From: Rhynchopus sp. YZ270_cl-10
Taxonomy: Eukaryota > Euglenozoa > Diplonemea > Diplonemida > Diplonemidae
Assembly: GCA_964035575.1 (NCBI GenBank)
Contig: OZ037836.1
Span: 558,001-622,000, forward strand
DNA length: 64,000 nt
Direction of reading: 5' to 3'
A program made the position numbers and the translations under genes. The notes beneath the pieces are model-generated. The model was not told the origin of the DNA and searched no databases. It saw only the letters and a program-made list of their open reading frames with translations. Shown here piece by piece: positions 51,705 through 62,952 of the stretch (the stretch's first letter is position 1; each line of letters begins with the position of its first letter).

Positions 51705-51815
51705 AACGTACACTCTCTGTTGATTCTAAAACGGGAGGGTAAAAAAGCGCGAAAGGTAAATTGGGGAAGAGGTTGAAAAGTTGGAACGCTTCCTCACCCC
51801 ATATCACACAAAAAA
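51705..51815. repeat. 3'-flank module, orphan copy
   Basis: cactctctgttgattctaaa through ttggaacgcttcctcacccc closely matches 45945-46040, the 3' flank of the giant receptor, but no coding sequence lies upstream of it on either strand. Confidence 0.75.
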
Positions 51816-53735
51816 AGAAAACAAAACTCATATAATTACTTCCTTTTAGCAGCAAGCATTAAAGTGTAATGTGTAATGAGAGCAGACAAGAACAGAAGAC
51901 GAAGAATACGAACACTAATCTCACAAATATGGAAAAGTACCGGATCTAAATGAGAAATAAAAGCTGAACATGCATATCGTGACATGATTACCTTTGGTAC
52001 GCAACTAGAACACCAAGGGGCGCCATGATTTTCCCACATCCATTTTTGTTTTGTATACAACAGACGAAGCGGTACGTTTACGTTTTGTAAGGAAATAATA
52101 CAAACCAAAATGTTTGGGCTTCTTTGGATCGAATGATTGGAATAGTGTTTGTAGTTCAGACAATAAATTGGAGAAGGAGCGAAACGAAAAAGTTTTCTTC
52201 ACAACAACAAGGTGTGAGGAAGAAAAGAAACCGAATAAAAAACGAAAAAAAACGATGTTTTTTTCTGAATGTAATGTTGTTGTTGGGGAGAATAAAACAG
52301 CTCCAAGAAAAGCTCCTGCGTCGGTTTTCTTTTTGCTAAAAGTGCGTCCAATGAAAATCACGTCAGTAGAAAAGTTCGAGAAAGGTTCCCCTAACTCTCC
52401 ATGGTTGGCTAGGGCCTCTTCAGCGTGTCAGTTGCAAAATACTACAGGTGTCAATAACTATCTTCACCCACACAGGAAAAACTGGAAACGAAACAGGGGG
52501 AGAGTTTTGTTAGTTGTACGCTTCCACCGGAAATGAGGTGAGTGCACAATAATAGGGGAAGGGGATAAACAACAAGTCTCAGATGTTTTAATCATTTCCC
52601 ACCACAAAGTATTTGTCCTAATACAACAAAAAAATTACCATTTTCTTCTGGTTCAGCACATCCCTACCTAGAATAAGATCTGTGCAAAGTGAAGTCAACA
52701 AACGAATTGTCCTTCTTGATAGTCGTAGTTTAGAAAAGGATGTCAAAAGGGGGAAAAACCCTTAGCCTGAAGTACAGAAATGAGGTGAGTGCACAATAAT
52801 AGGGGAAGGGAACAAACAACAAGTCGCAGATGTTTTAATCATTTCCCACCACAAAGTATTTGTCCTAATACAACAAAAAAAAGTACCATTTTCTTCTGGT
52901 TCAGCACATCCCTACCTAGAATGATAAGATCTGTGCAAAGTGAAGTCAACAAACATTTTTTCCTCCTTGATCGTGCGTAGGGAGGACAAACGAAACACCC
53001 TTCTGAAAAGAAAGAGTTGAAGCATGCTTGAGACACAGCTCGGAAGTGCTCATAGAAAGAAAACATATTCATTTCCAGATCTATAGTTGGTTCTAACTGT
53101 GTACAGTTTCCGAGGACACTGCGCATGCGAAAAGAAAACAAAAGTGGCCTTTGAAATACAAAACCCCTCTCGTGAACAGTGTACCTTGGTACCATAACCG
53201 GCTGTGGACCGGGGGTGGACACCTCTACAGCCCTACATCCATTTCATGGTTTACATCTGATATGTGCTACTCCCGTCTTCCACTCATCAGCCAGACGAAC
53301 GGGGATCATTGTAAACACAGGGACGCGAATCGTCGGATAATCATAGGTAATGTGAACTGTCCAAAATGCAAAACCTTGTGGTTCTGAACTGTCCAACAGT
53401 CACCCCCTGCATGGGGGTACCAGACTGTCATTGTCCCTTATTTTTGTGTCCGTTTTCAGGGATTTTTCTGGAGGGTTTTTACACCAATGTTCATTTGCGG
53501 TCTTGTAGAGTGGGTACATACAACATGCCACTGCCGCACCCTAGTGCGTGATGTGCACATGCTCAAAGCTTCTGTTGGTCCAAGCATCATGAAAGCGTTC
53601 GTACACTGGACCCTCGCCTGTTGCAAACAGCAGCTTTGCGTCCTTAATCAGTTCTTCGCACTGTGTGTGAGAGTGTGTTGCAACATGACGGTGGGATGGG
53701 GGACAAATACTTTATTGGTGTGGCTGAAAGGGTGC
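51816..53735. other. Intergenic region rich in duplicated segments
   Basis: 52045-52170 matches 22255-22385. 52532-52705 and 52778-52957 are a direct duplication (gagtgcacaataataggg, then tcccaccacaaagtatttgt). 52994-53100 repeats segments at 51341 and 51640. 53153-53225 matches 12335-12410. No gene. Confidence 0.5.
52532..52957 (+). repeat. 170-bp direct duplication
   Basis: Two copies (52532-52705; 52778-52957) with few differences, separated by about 70 bp. The second is preceded by tgaagtacagaa, the same sequence that precedes the related motif at 4553 and 4682. Confidence 0.85.
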
Positions 53736-53829
53736 TATTAGGTGCGACAAAGCCCCCCTCACTGCTTACATTTAATTATTCACAAGCTACACAAACGCTG
53801 TTCAAGCCCACAATGACTACAATAAATTA

Positions 53830-54129
53830 CTCGACATTCGTTGTCTCTCTCTTTCTGCGGAACTGAAGAATAAGCTAGCACCGCCTTTAACAGACCAGAC
53901 GACGTTCAAGACCGCGTTCACAGTCACGCAGGAGAAAGTGGACTCTAGTACGTGTGGGAGGAAGGACGGCAGGGAAGATAAGGGGGGACGCGAAAAAAGT
54001 GTGACCCGCTCTTGCAGTTCACCACTGAAGTGGGTCAAAAAACGATCCACCAGAATCAGGGAAGGAAGAGCGCTCGTTGAACACACGCCCCACAGTGTTT
54101 GCCCTGGACGCACAGGGATCTCCTTCTGA
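53830..54129 (+). pseudogene. Coding-like fragment, unidentified
   Basis: The plus strand reads LLDIRCLSLSAELKNKLAPP, LTDQTTFKTAFTVTQEKVDS and on to a stop at about 54129. It begins without an ATG in a plausible place and has no known domain. Composition suggests real coding ancestry; possibly a retroelement or transposon piece. Confidence 0.3.
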
Positions 54130-54241
54130 GAACGGCCCCTCCTCTTGTCCTCATGAACTTCCACCAGCTCCTGGAGGCGAAGGACGGACGTTCTGATGGC
54201 TGTGATTGACACGCAAGCCCAGGGCGAATAGGAAAATAGGA

Positions 54242-55010
54242 TTTAAACCCCCCTCCCGCATAAGGTTTACATACATTATTGGTAAATACTAACGGGTTCG
54301 TAAACCTTACACGGGTTTTAGTTCCTTCGTAAACCTTAACGGGACGGAAAGTAGTTCCGCATAAGGTTTACGAGGACATCTCTTTTTATTAAAGTAAGAC
54401 CTGCCCCCTCTCATTGCACGAACACGTAACATTATTTCTTGTATGTTTCGAATAGGCAGCACCTAGCTGCACTTGTTCTTCCGTCTACGTTTTCCACACT
54501 GGCTGGAGTTATTCCTAAATGCATCCACCTCGATCTCGAGATTGCTTTGTCCATACCGGTGTCATCGTTGAAGGGGTGTTCGAGGGCTGTGTACATAGTG
54601 TCCTCGAGTTTTTCGTGGTGCATCGTAGCTCGCAAGCGAGTCTTGACTAATTTCATGAGAAAACACATTCTCCACTCCAGCTGTTCCAATAGGCAGTGTG
54701 GCCGCCAAAAATAGAATAGAGGGGTGCAAGACTCTTATCTCAAGGTCCTTCAACACGTTCGTTTGTGGGTTGACGGGTTCGTGATCGAAGTGAATTTTTG
54801 ACTTTTCGCCGGAGCCCCCGGGCTAGCGACCACGTTTTGACCAGATGCCAACGAAAATTCCATATTTTTTTCAAAAAAAATCCACTTTTGAAAATTAAAT
54901 AAGTCTTGGTAAACCTTATGCGGGACGTAAACCTTAGACGGGTTCGTGAACCTTATGCGGTTCGTAAACCTTATTGGATGTAAACCTTATGCGGGGGGGG
55001 GGGGGGGTTT
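54242..55010. mobile_element. Inverted-repeat element carrying hAT transposase remains
   Basis: taaacccccctcccgcataa at the left is inverted at the right (54978-55010, longer G run). Subterminal cgtaaaccttacacgggttt-like units are repeated on both sides in inverted orientation. It encloses the C-terminal fragment of a hAT transposase. No clear target duplication was found, so the exact ends are uncertain. Confidence 0.65.
54432..54760 (-). pseudogene. hAT transposase C-terminal (dimerisation) fragment, frameshifted
   Basis: The minus strand reads LFLAATLPIGTAGVENVFSH in one frame; after a one-base shift it continues MKLVKTRLRATMHHEKLEDT. The pattern LP..TA..E..FS..K.VKTRLR..M..E.LE is the signature of the hAT C-terminal dimerisation region. 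The shift inactivates it. It lies between hAT-style subterminal repeats. Confidence 0.75.
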
Positions 55011-55607
55011 ACATCTTCTGGTGTTGGCCGCACGGCGGCGAGTACTGTGCTTTCATCCAGCTGTGTGCCAGAGGTTCCTTTTTTCCATATTTTAGTTGAA
55101 GGCTTGTCGCGCAGTAAAGGAGAATGTGGATAAAAGAAATTTCCCCCGTTTTTTCACCCGATTTAATTTTTATTATCCCCTACTAGTACTTAGGCGTGGG
55201 ATCTGCTGGAGCTCCGTAACAACCTCTCTGAGTGCACTTCCCCGGTACCGAAGCACCGAATTTTCTGTCCCCGGGAAAACGAGGTGATGTTGTGGCGGGA
55301 CAGCGGTAATGAGGGACCGTCTACCCCATCTTCCGACACATCGCATCATGCGAAGACTGCGGCATTTCCTCCCAGCAGCGTTCTTAAAAAAGATAGTTGA
55401 AAGTCACGCCAGGGGAGAAGACACATCTGATAAGATCAGAACTACTGACAAGATGAAGGAAGAGGTCCAGAAGAGAGCAGACGCTGCACCCCCTTCCTCC
55501 CCCACCAGGACAAAGCGACCCCAAGCGCGGTCCAGAATGTTACAAAAAATAAAAATCGTTTTTTTTCGGAGACACCCCCAGGTTACTATTACAACAATTT
55601 GAATCGA
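55011..55607. other. Intergenic region and 3' flank of giant receptor copy 2
   Basis: An open plus-strand frame (55309-55602, 97 codons) reads MKEEVQKRADAAPPSSPTRT, Lys/Pro-rich, without a known domain; it could be a small gene or chance. Otherwise nothing is recognised. Confidence 0.3.
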
Positions 55608-58600
55608 TCAGCAAAGACTGGAGTAACTGTGTGCACTCCTGTTGCACAAACGACGCAGCACTTCATGTGAAACTAGCGCAATAGGCTGGCTACATACCTC
55701 GAACTTGCCCTTGAAAATGAGGGTCGTGACGTTGTTCCACAGTGTCGTAGGGTCCTTGCTGGCAGCCTCCTCCAGCTGGTACATCCACTCGTCCAACTTC
55801 GACACGTCGCGAAACTGCAGCAGTTCAAACAAACACATCGGCTTCGGAAGCTTCTTAAACGTGACCCCATCAACAATGCGCAACACAAACGACGTCTCCA
55901 CCTCTGCATACACGAACTGGTCCGTAAGCACACCAAACTCACGCTCCCTGCAGTACCGCTCCAGCGCATATGCCCACGAGATTGTAGGTGACAGGAACGA
56001 AAACCTGCGCATCACAGACGTGCCCATGTTCCCGACACGTCCCTCCCCAGTCACAACTGACGCTGTTATTTCCACACATATTTTCCTCGCTGCAACACGA
56101 CACAACTGCGCAGTACTGCACGCATGCACTCGATGGTTGCCCACGTGTGTCGCAGCGTTGAACGAACACGCGAACCTGTCACCTGTGAAAGGCTCCGTCA
56201 CACCCTTCTGCTTCGAGAACACAGCAACGAAGGCCTCCAGCAAGTTCGAGTGCAGCTCCAGCACCTGTGTGTCGGGCTTGTCCTCGCAGTGTCTGTGGAA
56301 GTCCTTGATGTTCACGACTGTGTAGGAGAAGCGTTTGTGCACCACTGCACACAGGAACGGATGCACAGGATCCTTCTCTTTGCGCTGTTGGGATGACCCC
56401 CCGCACTTACGTGACAGAGAGGAGGCTTTCGAGCGGTGTGAACTGGATGAGTCGCTCATCTTGCTCTTGGTAATGTCATCGTCATCCTCACTAGTCAGTT
56501 CACCAAGCTGCACAGACTGCGGCATAAAGCTCTTGTACAGCTTCAGGTTCACAAGCATGTGCCCAATAGCACGGTTCATCGTGCGCAGCTCACTGATGAC
56601 GGACGTCTCGTCAGGAACGGTGCTGATCTTCAGCACCGCTGCCTTGGCCATAAGCACCGCAGTGTCCTCAAACGGACGTGTCAGCACGTTGTTGAAGAGC
56701 ATGAACACCACAACAGACGCCATCACCAGCGCCACCATCACAAGGATCGTTCTGTTCGCCTTCTGCCGCAGTGCCTTGTTCGTGTTCTTCTCAAGAACGT
56801 CCAGATCCTGCAGTGTCCGCATGTTCGTCGCGTCAATCTTCCGCAGAATGTCCTCACGTGGGATCATCGTCGCAACGGTAAAGGGCTCCATCTCTCGTGT
56901 GTCGGAGTTTGTGTCAAACGTCCGTGTCTGCACAAGGAAGGACTTGCTCACGGGGTTGCGTCTCACTTCGTCAGAAGCATGCAGGAAGTGTGGCGTGTCT
57001 GGGAAGTACCTCCGCACAAAGGTCAGGCTGTCGATGCGACCCTTGAAGAACTGTCCCACGTAGTACGGGTTCGAATGCTTGCGTGTCCTACTTCCCAACA
57101 CTCCCCTACCACGTGAGTCAGTACCGTGAGCATGAAGTGTGCCGTTCACGTACAAGCTGCAACGTCCACCGCCCATCACAGCTGTCACCGTTGTCCACGC
57201 ACCCACAGGGAAGCCACGTCTCCCAAAGGCATCCACGTAAGGTGCTGTGCTGCACCCGTACTGCAGAACAAACAGATAGATCTGCCCGTTCCCAAACAGA
57301 CGGAAGTTCGTCTCCCCCACAAGCGAGTCTGTGAACAGACGAGGTGTGGTTGCACTTGGTGATGCTTCGTCGTACAGCACATCAGGCCTGATGCGCATGC
57401 TCACCATGAACTCCGTGTAGCGTGTGAAGTCTGGATGCAACATGCACTTCAGCGCGGAGACTGTGCTGGTTGAGTTCACAACAGGCGAGGCAACACAACG
57501 ACGTCCGTCTGCATGCACAAGCTCTGCATCTAACTCATAGTACTTGCTCTTCCACGGATTCCCTGCTGCACTCGCACGTGACCGCTCCACAACTGGTGCC
57601 TGCCGTGTCAGGTTCCTGTACACGTACTGCACCGTCGACCCGTCAAACTCAAGCACGTCCTTCCCACGCTGTGTGTCGTGCACAACACAGTTCCCACACC
57701 CACCGTCACGCACCTCCGTTTCCCAGTGGTGCATGCTCGTGTCCACAGCAGCACCGTTCTTCACACTGAACTGTGCGGCGGTTGTATACGGCGACTCTGT
57801 CCAGTGCGCAGCCTGGTCGAACTCCCCGTAGTGCTGCACCCATCTGTCCTCTGCTGGTGTTGCTGCTGCACCCGCGTCCAGGTAGCGTGCAAGGCCACTC
57901 ACATGCATCGCAGGCGACTCGTCTACGGCAACAAGCGCGTATACAGCCTGCAACTGTGGCACCCACTGCATTGCCACAATTTCTCTGTCTTTTTCTGTCC
58001 CCGTGTTGAAGCCACCCAGAATCGCCCTGTCGTGTCTGTCCACCACAAGCACAGTCATGTTTGTCAGGCTTGAGCCCCCAAGCCGTGCTGTGTCAATGGC
58101 CGAGCGAATGAAGTCCTCAAGACTCTCCTGCACAGCAATCGTCCCGTGGTACGGCATTGTGCTGCCCTCCATGTTCGACCCGGTCAGTGCCATGTAGGCA
58201 ACAATCGGTGGTGAGAATCGCCAGAGCACGGAGTAGAACTGCACACGTCCTGTCTTCCAGATCACTTTCTTGATCCCGAACTGTGTGCCTCGTGTGACTG
58301 CGAGAGGATCGCCATTAATGTTGCCGATGTACTCAGTGCTTGCGTTGATGAGGGACACCGGGTGTATGTATTTGTGCGTTGTACTGGGCTCTGATTGGGA
58401 ACCTGCAACATTGACGTATCCCAGCAGACCATACAGCCAACCAGCCTGTGTCTGCTCAACAGTCCCAACCACACCGTCTGCTCGTTCCACGTCAGGTCTG
58501 TTGTCCGTCTTCAAACATTGTTCTTCACGGCACCCCATGTAGAAGCCACGTGTGGTGAACACACGCACAAAAAGGCGAAAGTTTGTCATAAACGAGTTTG

Positions 58601-60437
58601 TGAACATCTCAAAGAACTGTGCCTCGAACTGTGCCCAGCTCCCGTCGTAGTGAACACCCACAAAGCCGTTGTGTGTGATCATGACTCTGTCCTCCACTGC
58701 ATTGAAGCCCACAGTAAGGCCGTCGAAGATCTTGTCCATCACAATTGTGCGTGTGATGTTCGACAGCTCAATAGTGTTCTCCATCTCACTCATAACCAGT
58801 TTGCCTGCAACCTTCCGCCCGTTCGCCGTTGCTGTGTCTGTTGAGTCCTGCCCTGCAACGTAGACAAGAGAGAACGTCACAAGCGACGTGATCAGCAGCA
58901 GCGACACACTCACAGCCATGCTTGCCACCTTCAGCGGGATCGCAAACCCAGACACAGCCATCTCCTCAGGCATCTCCACTGCATCACGGCGCTGCTTCAC
59001 CACGATCCCCAACATCACCACTGCAGTCATCACAACCACCACAAGACACACAACCGTCACAGTGTCGGTCAGGTCCAGATCGTCAGACGTGTCCTCCTCC
59101 TCAGCAACAGCCGCTACCTGCAGTGGTGGCGCCGTCATGGGCACAGTGTCCGACCAGTTCCCGTCAGTGAACGTGAGTGCATCAAGTGAGTAGCCAACAC
59201 CAGGAATGTGCCTTCCACCACCCCGTGCTATCCACGCCATGAACTGTGCCGTCACCTTGCGTCCCACTGTGTGCACAGGGATCCCGACACGCATTGAGAA
59301 TGCCCTCACCTTGTAGTACTCTCTCGAGCCGTAATTCGTACGTGTCATTGAAACAAAGGCTGTGACACCACTTTGTTCAGCGTTCCGCACCTGGTGGACA
59401 GGCGGACAGGCACTTTGGTACGACGCAAAGACCATCTTCCCCTTGAGTGACGCAAAGTCCGAAGCAGCACAGCCCCCACGTGGCAGCTCTGTCGTGTACA
59501 CTGCTTCGTCCTTCTGTGTCTCAAACGGAAGTGTCCGCACAAGCTGCAGAAGGGTCTCCCTCTTGCGTGGACGCAGGTCGTTCCCCATGACACACACGTG
59601 CTCTGCCTCACCAGGGATCCACATCGCAAGTGGACACTTCTCGCAGATGCGGTCCTGCAGTGGGTCGTCTAAGGATTGGCACGTGCCTGCAAAGTCCAGT
59701 TTGTTGTTGAAGCAGCCGTCCCACGGGTAGTCCTCAAGGTTGTCCAGGGCAGTCGGCGGCAGCTCAGAGCACTCAAACTTGATGTGGCCACGGACCCTTG
59801 CCCCGCTGTTCACAGCTGCTGCAATGTAGTCGGTTTCGTGTCTGTCTGCGTGCAGGAATGGGAAGTTCGTTGCTGTCGTGGCAGACGGGCCACCCATAAT
59901 TGAACGTTGTTCACCGGTGCTGTAGTCGTGCAGAATACCTACAGCAGCACCAGACTGCTGCGCCAGATACTGCTTCACAACGTACTTGCATATACCCCTG
60001 TACACAAGCACAATCTTCCCGTCGTACACCTTCCCGTCACCCAAGGAGTAGTCACTTGCCCTGCACCCAAGGTTGCTTTTTGACTTGATGCTGTTGTTCC
60101 CCACCACAACAATGTCCATCTCCTTGTTGTTCAGTGGGTGGTATGCATCAATGTGCCCGTCGGGTGCCCACGGCTCGAACTTGTTGTCCGTGAGACACAG
60201 CCACATCCCCGCCACCTCGGGCGGCTCTGTCACGACAAGCCGCACGGGACACTGGTAGTAGCAGTAGTCGTACAGCCGCCACGTGGTCTGGTTGCATATG
60301 ATGTCCTTGCGCCAGCCGTCGTACCTGTACGTACCCGCCATCTCGGGGATGAACTGCCGTAGACAGTCTTGTCTCCATACTGGACACTGAGGCTCTGCAC
60401 CCCACGCAAGCAGCACCAGCACCGCAGCAACCGACAT
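55608..60437 (-). CDS. Giant receptor: PA, Cache-like, LamG-like, HAMP and cyclase-like domains (copy 2)
   Basis: 1609 residues from the ATG at 60437 (MSVAAVLVLLAWGAEPQCPV, signal peptide). Same architecture as copy 1. Blocks of near-identity, notably the LamG-like to HAMP region (nucleotides 56579-57430 against 47019-47870), alternate with divergent patches: parts of the PA modules, the Cache-like sensor (SINTSTEY.. regions), and the linker after HAMP (TSEDDDDITKSKMSDSSSSH here). This mosaic suggests gene conversion plus diversification of ligand-facing parts. The cyclase-like domain has the same changed metal site (VVNIKDF). After GKFEV the frame crosses GAG|GTATGT, a probable splice donor, so the last 27 or so residues shown by the open frame are doubtful. 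Confidence 0.88.
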   Translation of the reverse strand: MSVAAVLVLLAWGAEPQCPVWRQDCLRQFIPEMAGTYRYDGWRKDIICNQTTWRLYDYCYYQCPVRLVVTEPPEVAGMWLCLTDNKFEPWAPDGHIDAYHPLNNKEMDIVVVGNNSIKSKSNLGCRASDYSLGDGKVYDGKIVLVYRGICKYVVKQYLAQQSGAAVGILHDYSTGEQRSIMGGPSATTATNFPFLHADRHETDYIAAAVNSGARVRGHIKFECSELPPTALDNLEDYPWDGCFNNKLDFAGTCQSLDDPLQDRICEKCPLAMWIPGEAEHVCVMGNDLRPRKRETLLQLVRTLPFETQKDEAVYTTELPRGGCAASDFASLKGKMVFASYQSACPPVHQVRNAEQSGVTAFVSMTRTNYGSREYYKVRAFSMRVGIPVHTVGRKVTAQFMAWIARGGGRHIPGVGYSLDALTFTDGNWSDTVPMTAPPLQVAAVAEEEDTSDDLDLTDTVTVVCLVVVVMTAVVMLGIVVKQRRDAVEMPEEMAVSGFAIPLKVASMAVSVSLLLITSLVTFSLVYVAGQDSTDTATANGRKVAGKLVMSEMENTIELSNITRTIVMDKIFDGLTVGFNAVEDRVMITHNGFVGVHYDGSWAQFEAQFFEMFTNSFMTNFRLFVRVFTTRGFYMGCREEQCLKTDNRPDVERADGVVGTVEQTQAGWLYGLLGYVNVAGSQSEPSTTHKYIHPVSLINASTEYIGNINGDPLAVTRGTQFGIKKVIWKTGRVQFYSVLWRFSPPIVAYMALTGSNMEGSTMPYHGTIAVQESLEDFIRSAIDTARLGGSSLTNMTVLVVDRHDRAILGGFNTGTEKDREIVAMQWVPQLQAVYALVAVDESPAMHVSGLARYLDAGAAATPAEDRWVQHYGEFDQAAHWTESPYTTAAQFSVKNGAAVDTSMHHWETEVRDGGCGNCVVHDTQRGKDVLEFDGSTVQYVYRNLTRQAPVVERSRASAAGNPWKSKYYELDAELVHADGRRCVASPVVNSTSTVSALKCMLHPDFTRYTEFMVSMRIRPDVLYDEASPSATTPRLFTDSLVGETNFRLFGNGQIYLFVLQYGCSTAPYVDAFGRRGFPVGAWTTVTAVMGGGRCSLYVNGTLHAHGTDSRGRGVLGSRTRKHSNPYYVGQFFKGRIDSLTFVRRYFPDTPHFLHASDEVRRNPVSKSFLVQTRTFDTNSDTREMEPFTVATMIPREDILRKIDATNMRTLQDLDVLEKNTNKALRQKANRTILVMVALVMASVVVFMLFNNVLTRPFEDTAVLMAKAAVLKISTVPDETSVISELRTMNRAIGHMLVNLKLYKSFMPQSVQLGELTSEDDDDITKSKMSDSSSSHRSKASSLSRKCGGSSQQRKEKDPVHPFLCAVVHKRFSYTVVNIKDFHRHCEDKPDTQVLELHSNLLEAFVAVFSKQKGVTEPFTGDRFACSFNAATHVGNHRVHACSTAQLCRVAARKICVEITASVVTGEGRVGNMGTSVMRRFSFLSPTISWAYALERYCREREFGVLTDQFVYAEVETSFVLRIVDGVTFKKLPKPMCLFELLQFRDVSKLDEWMYQLEEAASKDPTTLWNNVTTLIFKGKFEVCSQPIALVSHEVLRRLCNRSAHSYSSLC

Positions 60438-61340
60438 TGTGTTACAACAGACCTGCCCGTGGTGGTGTGGGAGTGTACAGGGTGGAGACAAACGACACAG
60501 CACCCCTTCACTTCCGGCTACGATGGTACGTAGACAAGAAAGAACACTAGCAATAATGTACCTCTCACAGCACACACACACACACATCCAGAAAACAAAT
60601 GTTTTTTTTTTCCTCTTCGTTTGTCGCTCTGCAGAACTGCAGAAAGCACGTCCTCACGGCTCTGTCACTCCAGTCAGACCAGGAGAGAGAATAAGACATT
60701 TTCGACAACAAACAAGACACAGACGAAGAGCGAAGCGCACAAAAGGCTGCTCATTGGCCCGATGTAGGTCTCCTTTGGGGATACCTGGTCATGCCTCTCG
60801 TGTGGTGTATGCGAGGTTCTCGCCGGTGGTCCTCTTCCCACCTTGCTGTGTTGGGAGAGTCAATAGTGGAGCCAATCCCCCAGCACTGATAGCTTTCGGA
60901 GATGAGCAAGAGAACAGTAGACAAACAACGTGCGGTGCCTCTCCTGGGGGACACTGGGTCAACGTGAAGGGAGGCAAATAGCGGTTCATGAGTCGCAGTG
61001 ACCAGGGTCATGAGGTTTGGAGGTGCTACAGCATCACAGAATAAGTGAAGGAAAGAAAGGGAGGGTGAGCAGGGAGAGGGGAGAGTGGGGGGTATGTGAC
61101 TTCTGTCTTTTTGAGCCAAGTGCATTGTTTCTGGCATGTCGCCGGAAGCAACAGTGTTGCATCAAAACAAAAAAGAACAAAACAAAACACAAAGATGGCA
61201 AGCCTCCCAAACCGCTTGAAACCAAAACTGAAAAAAGGGAAAAAAGGAAAAAGGAAAAAGGTAAGGGGCGGGTAAAAACAGACACGCACAGCACCTGAAC
61301 ATATGATAAAAACAAGTAAGTGATAACAGTGATTATCTTT
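60438..61340. other. Intergenic region between giant receptor copy 2 and HSP70
   Basis: A (CA)n run at 60570-60590. 60640-60985 is open on the plus strand but has no recognisable domain. A/G-rich from 61150 to 61270. Confidence 0.35.
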
Positions 61341-61342
61341 CT

Positions 61343-61410
61343 TTTGTTTTCTTTTTTTTATGAAAACTTAGTTGTCTCAGTGTAGACACCCGAGGATGTG
61401 CTCCACTGGA
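61343..61410 (+). promoter_or_regulatory. Dispersed 45-bp motif downstream of HSP70
   Basis: A T-rich tract, then gaaaacttagttgtctcagt, gtagacacccgaggatgtgc and tccact. Near-identical copies are at 12806, 33463 and 39236 (split), with a minus-strand copy at 46088. Function unknown; it could be a splice acceptor, an RNA-gene remnant or a mobile-element end. Confidence 0.5.
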
Positions 61411-61614
61411 CAAAACGCTTTTCCGTAACTGTTGATTATCTTCTTTTTTTGTTTTTCTGTTTCTTTCCGCTCGTTTTCGTAATATCTACACGTTGATTTT
61501 TGAATTCCAATAAAATCAAAAGTAAAAACCAAACCACCAACAACCACAATAACCAGATAAAGAAGAAAAAGAAAATAGAAAACAAAACAAAACAAAACAA
61601 AACACACTACGGTT

Positions 61615-62920
61615 CTATGCAGCCTGGTCGTACATCTTCCTCATGACCGGGTGGCAGGTCCTCTCCAGCTTCCTCTGGGAGGACTGGAACTCCTCCTTGG
61701 TGGCCTCAGTGCCGCAGAGCTCGAGGGCACCGTTGCAGGCGTCCATGACCTTCTTCTTGTCGTCGTCGCCGACAAGCCCGCCGGTTCTGTCGTCCATGAG
61801 GGTGGTGACCATCTGGTAGGCGTAGGTCTCGAGCTCGTGTCTGGCGTCGACACGCTCGCGTGCCTGCTTGTCGGCCTCAGCGAACTTCTCTGCGTCGTTG
61901 CACATGTCGTCAATCTCCTTCTGGGACAGACGGCCCTTGTCGTTGGTGATGGTGACCTGCGACTTCTTCCCGGTCGACTTGTCCTCGGCAGACACGTCCA
62001 TGATCCCGTTCGCGTCGACGTCAAAGGTCACCTCAATCTGGGGCACGCCACGCGGGGCCGGCGGGATCCCGGTCAGGTCGAAGGTGCCGAGCTGGTGGCA
62101 GTCCTTCGTCATCGCCCGCTCCCCCTCGAACACACAGATGTTCACCACAGGCTGGTTGTCCGCACACGTCGAGAACTCCTGGCTCTTCTTCGTCGGGATC
62201 GTCGTGTTCCTCTTGATCAGCGGTGTCATCACACCCCCGTCCGTCTCAATCCCCACAGTCAGCGGCGTCACGTCCAGCAGCAGGATCTGCTCCGTCTGCG
62301 TGCTCTTTCCCCCCGTCAGCACAAAGGCCTGCACCGCAGCACCAAAGGCAACAGCCTCGTCGGGGTTGATCGACTTGTTCAGGTCCTTTCCGCCGAAGAA
62401 GTCCGACACCATCGCCTGGATCTTCGGGATACGGGTCGATCCTCCGACCAGCACAACCTCCGTGATGGCCCGCTTCTCAATCTTCGAGTCGTTCAGCACA
62501 GACTCCACAGGGCGCAGGCACGACTTGAACAGGTCCGCGCACAGCTCCTCGAACTTCGCACGTGTGATCGACGAGTAGAAGTCCGTCCCCTCAAACAGCG
62601 AGTCGATCTCAATGCTGGTCTGTGCCGCCGACGACAGCGCACGCTTGGCACGCTCACAGGCAGTGCGCAGACGGCGCAGCGCACGCTGGTTCGTCGTCAG
62701 GTCCTTCTTGTGCTTCTTCTTGAACTCCTCCACGAAGTGGTTCACCATCCGGTTGTCGAAGTCCTCGCCTCCCAAGTGGGTGTCTCCCGCAGTCGCCTTC
62801 ACCTCGAAGATCCCCCCGTCAATTGCCAGAAGCGTCACATCGAAGGTACCGCCACCCAGGTCGAAGATCAGGATGTTCTTCTGCCCCGCGCTCGCGTTGT
62901 CGAGTCCGTAGGCAATCGCC

Positions 62921-62952
<32 letters not shown>

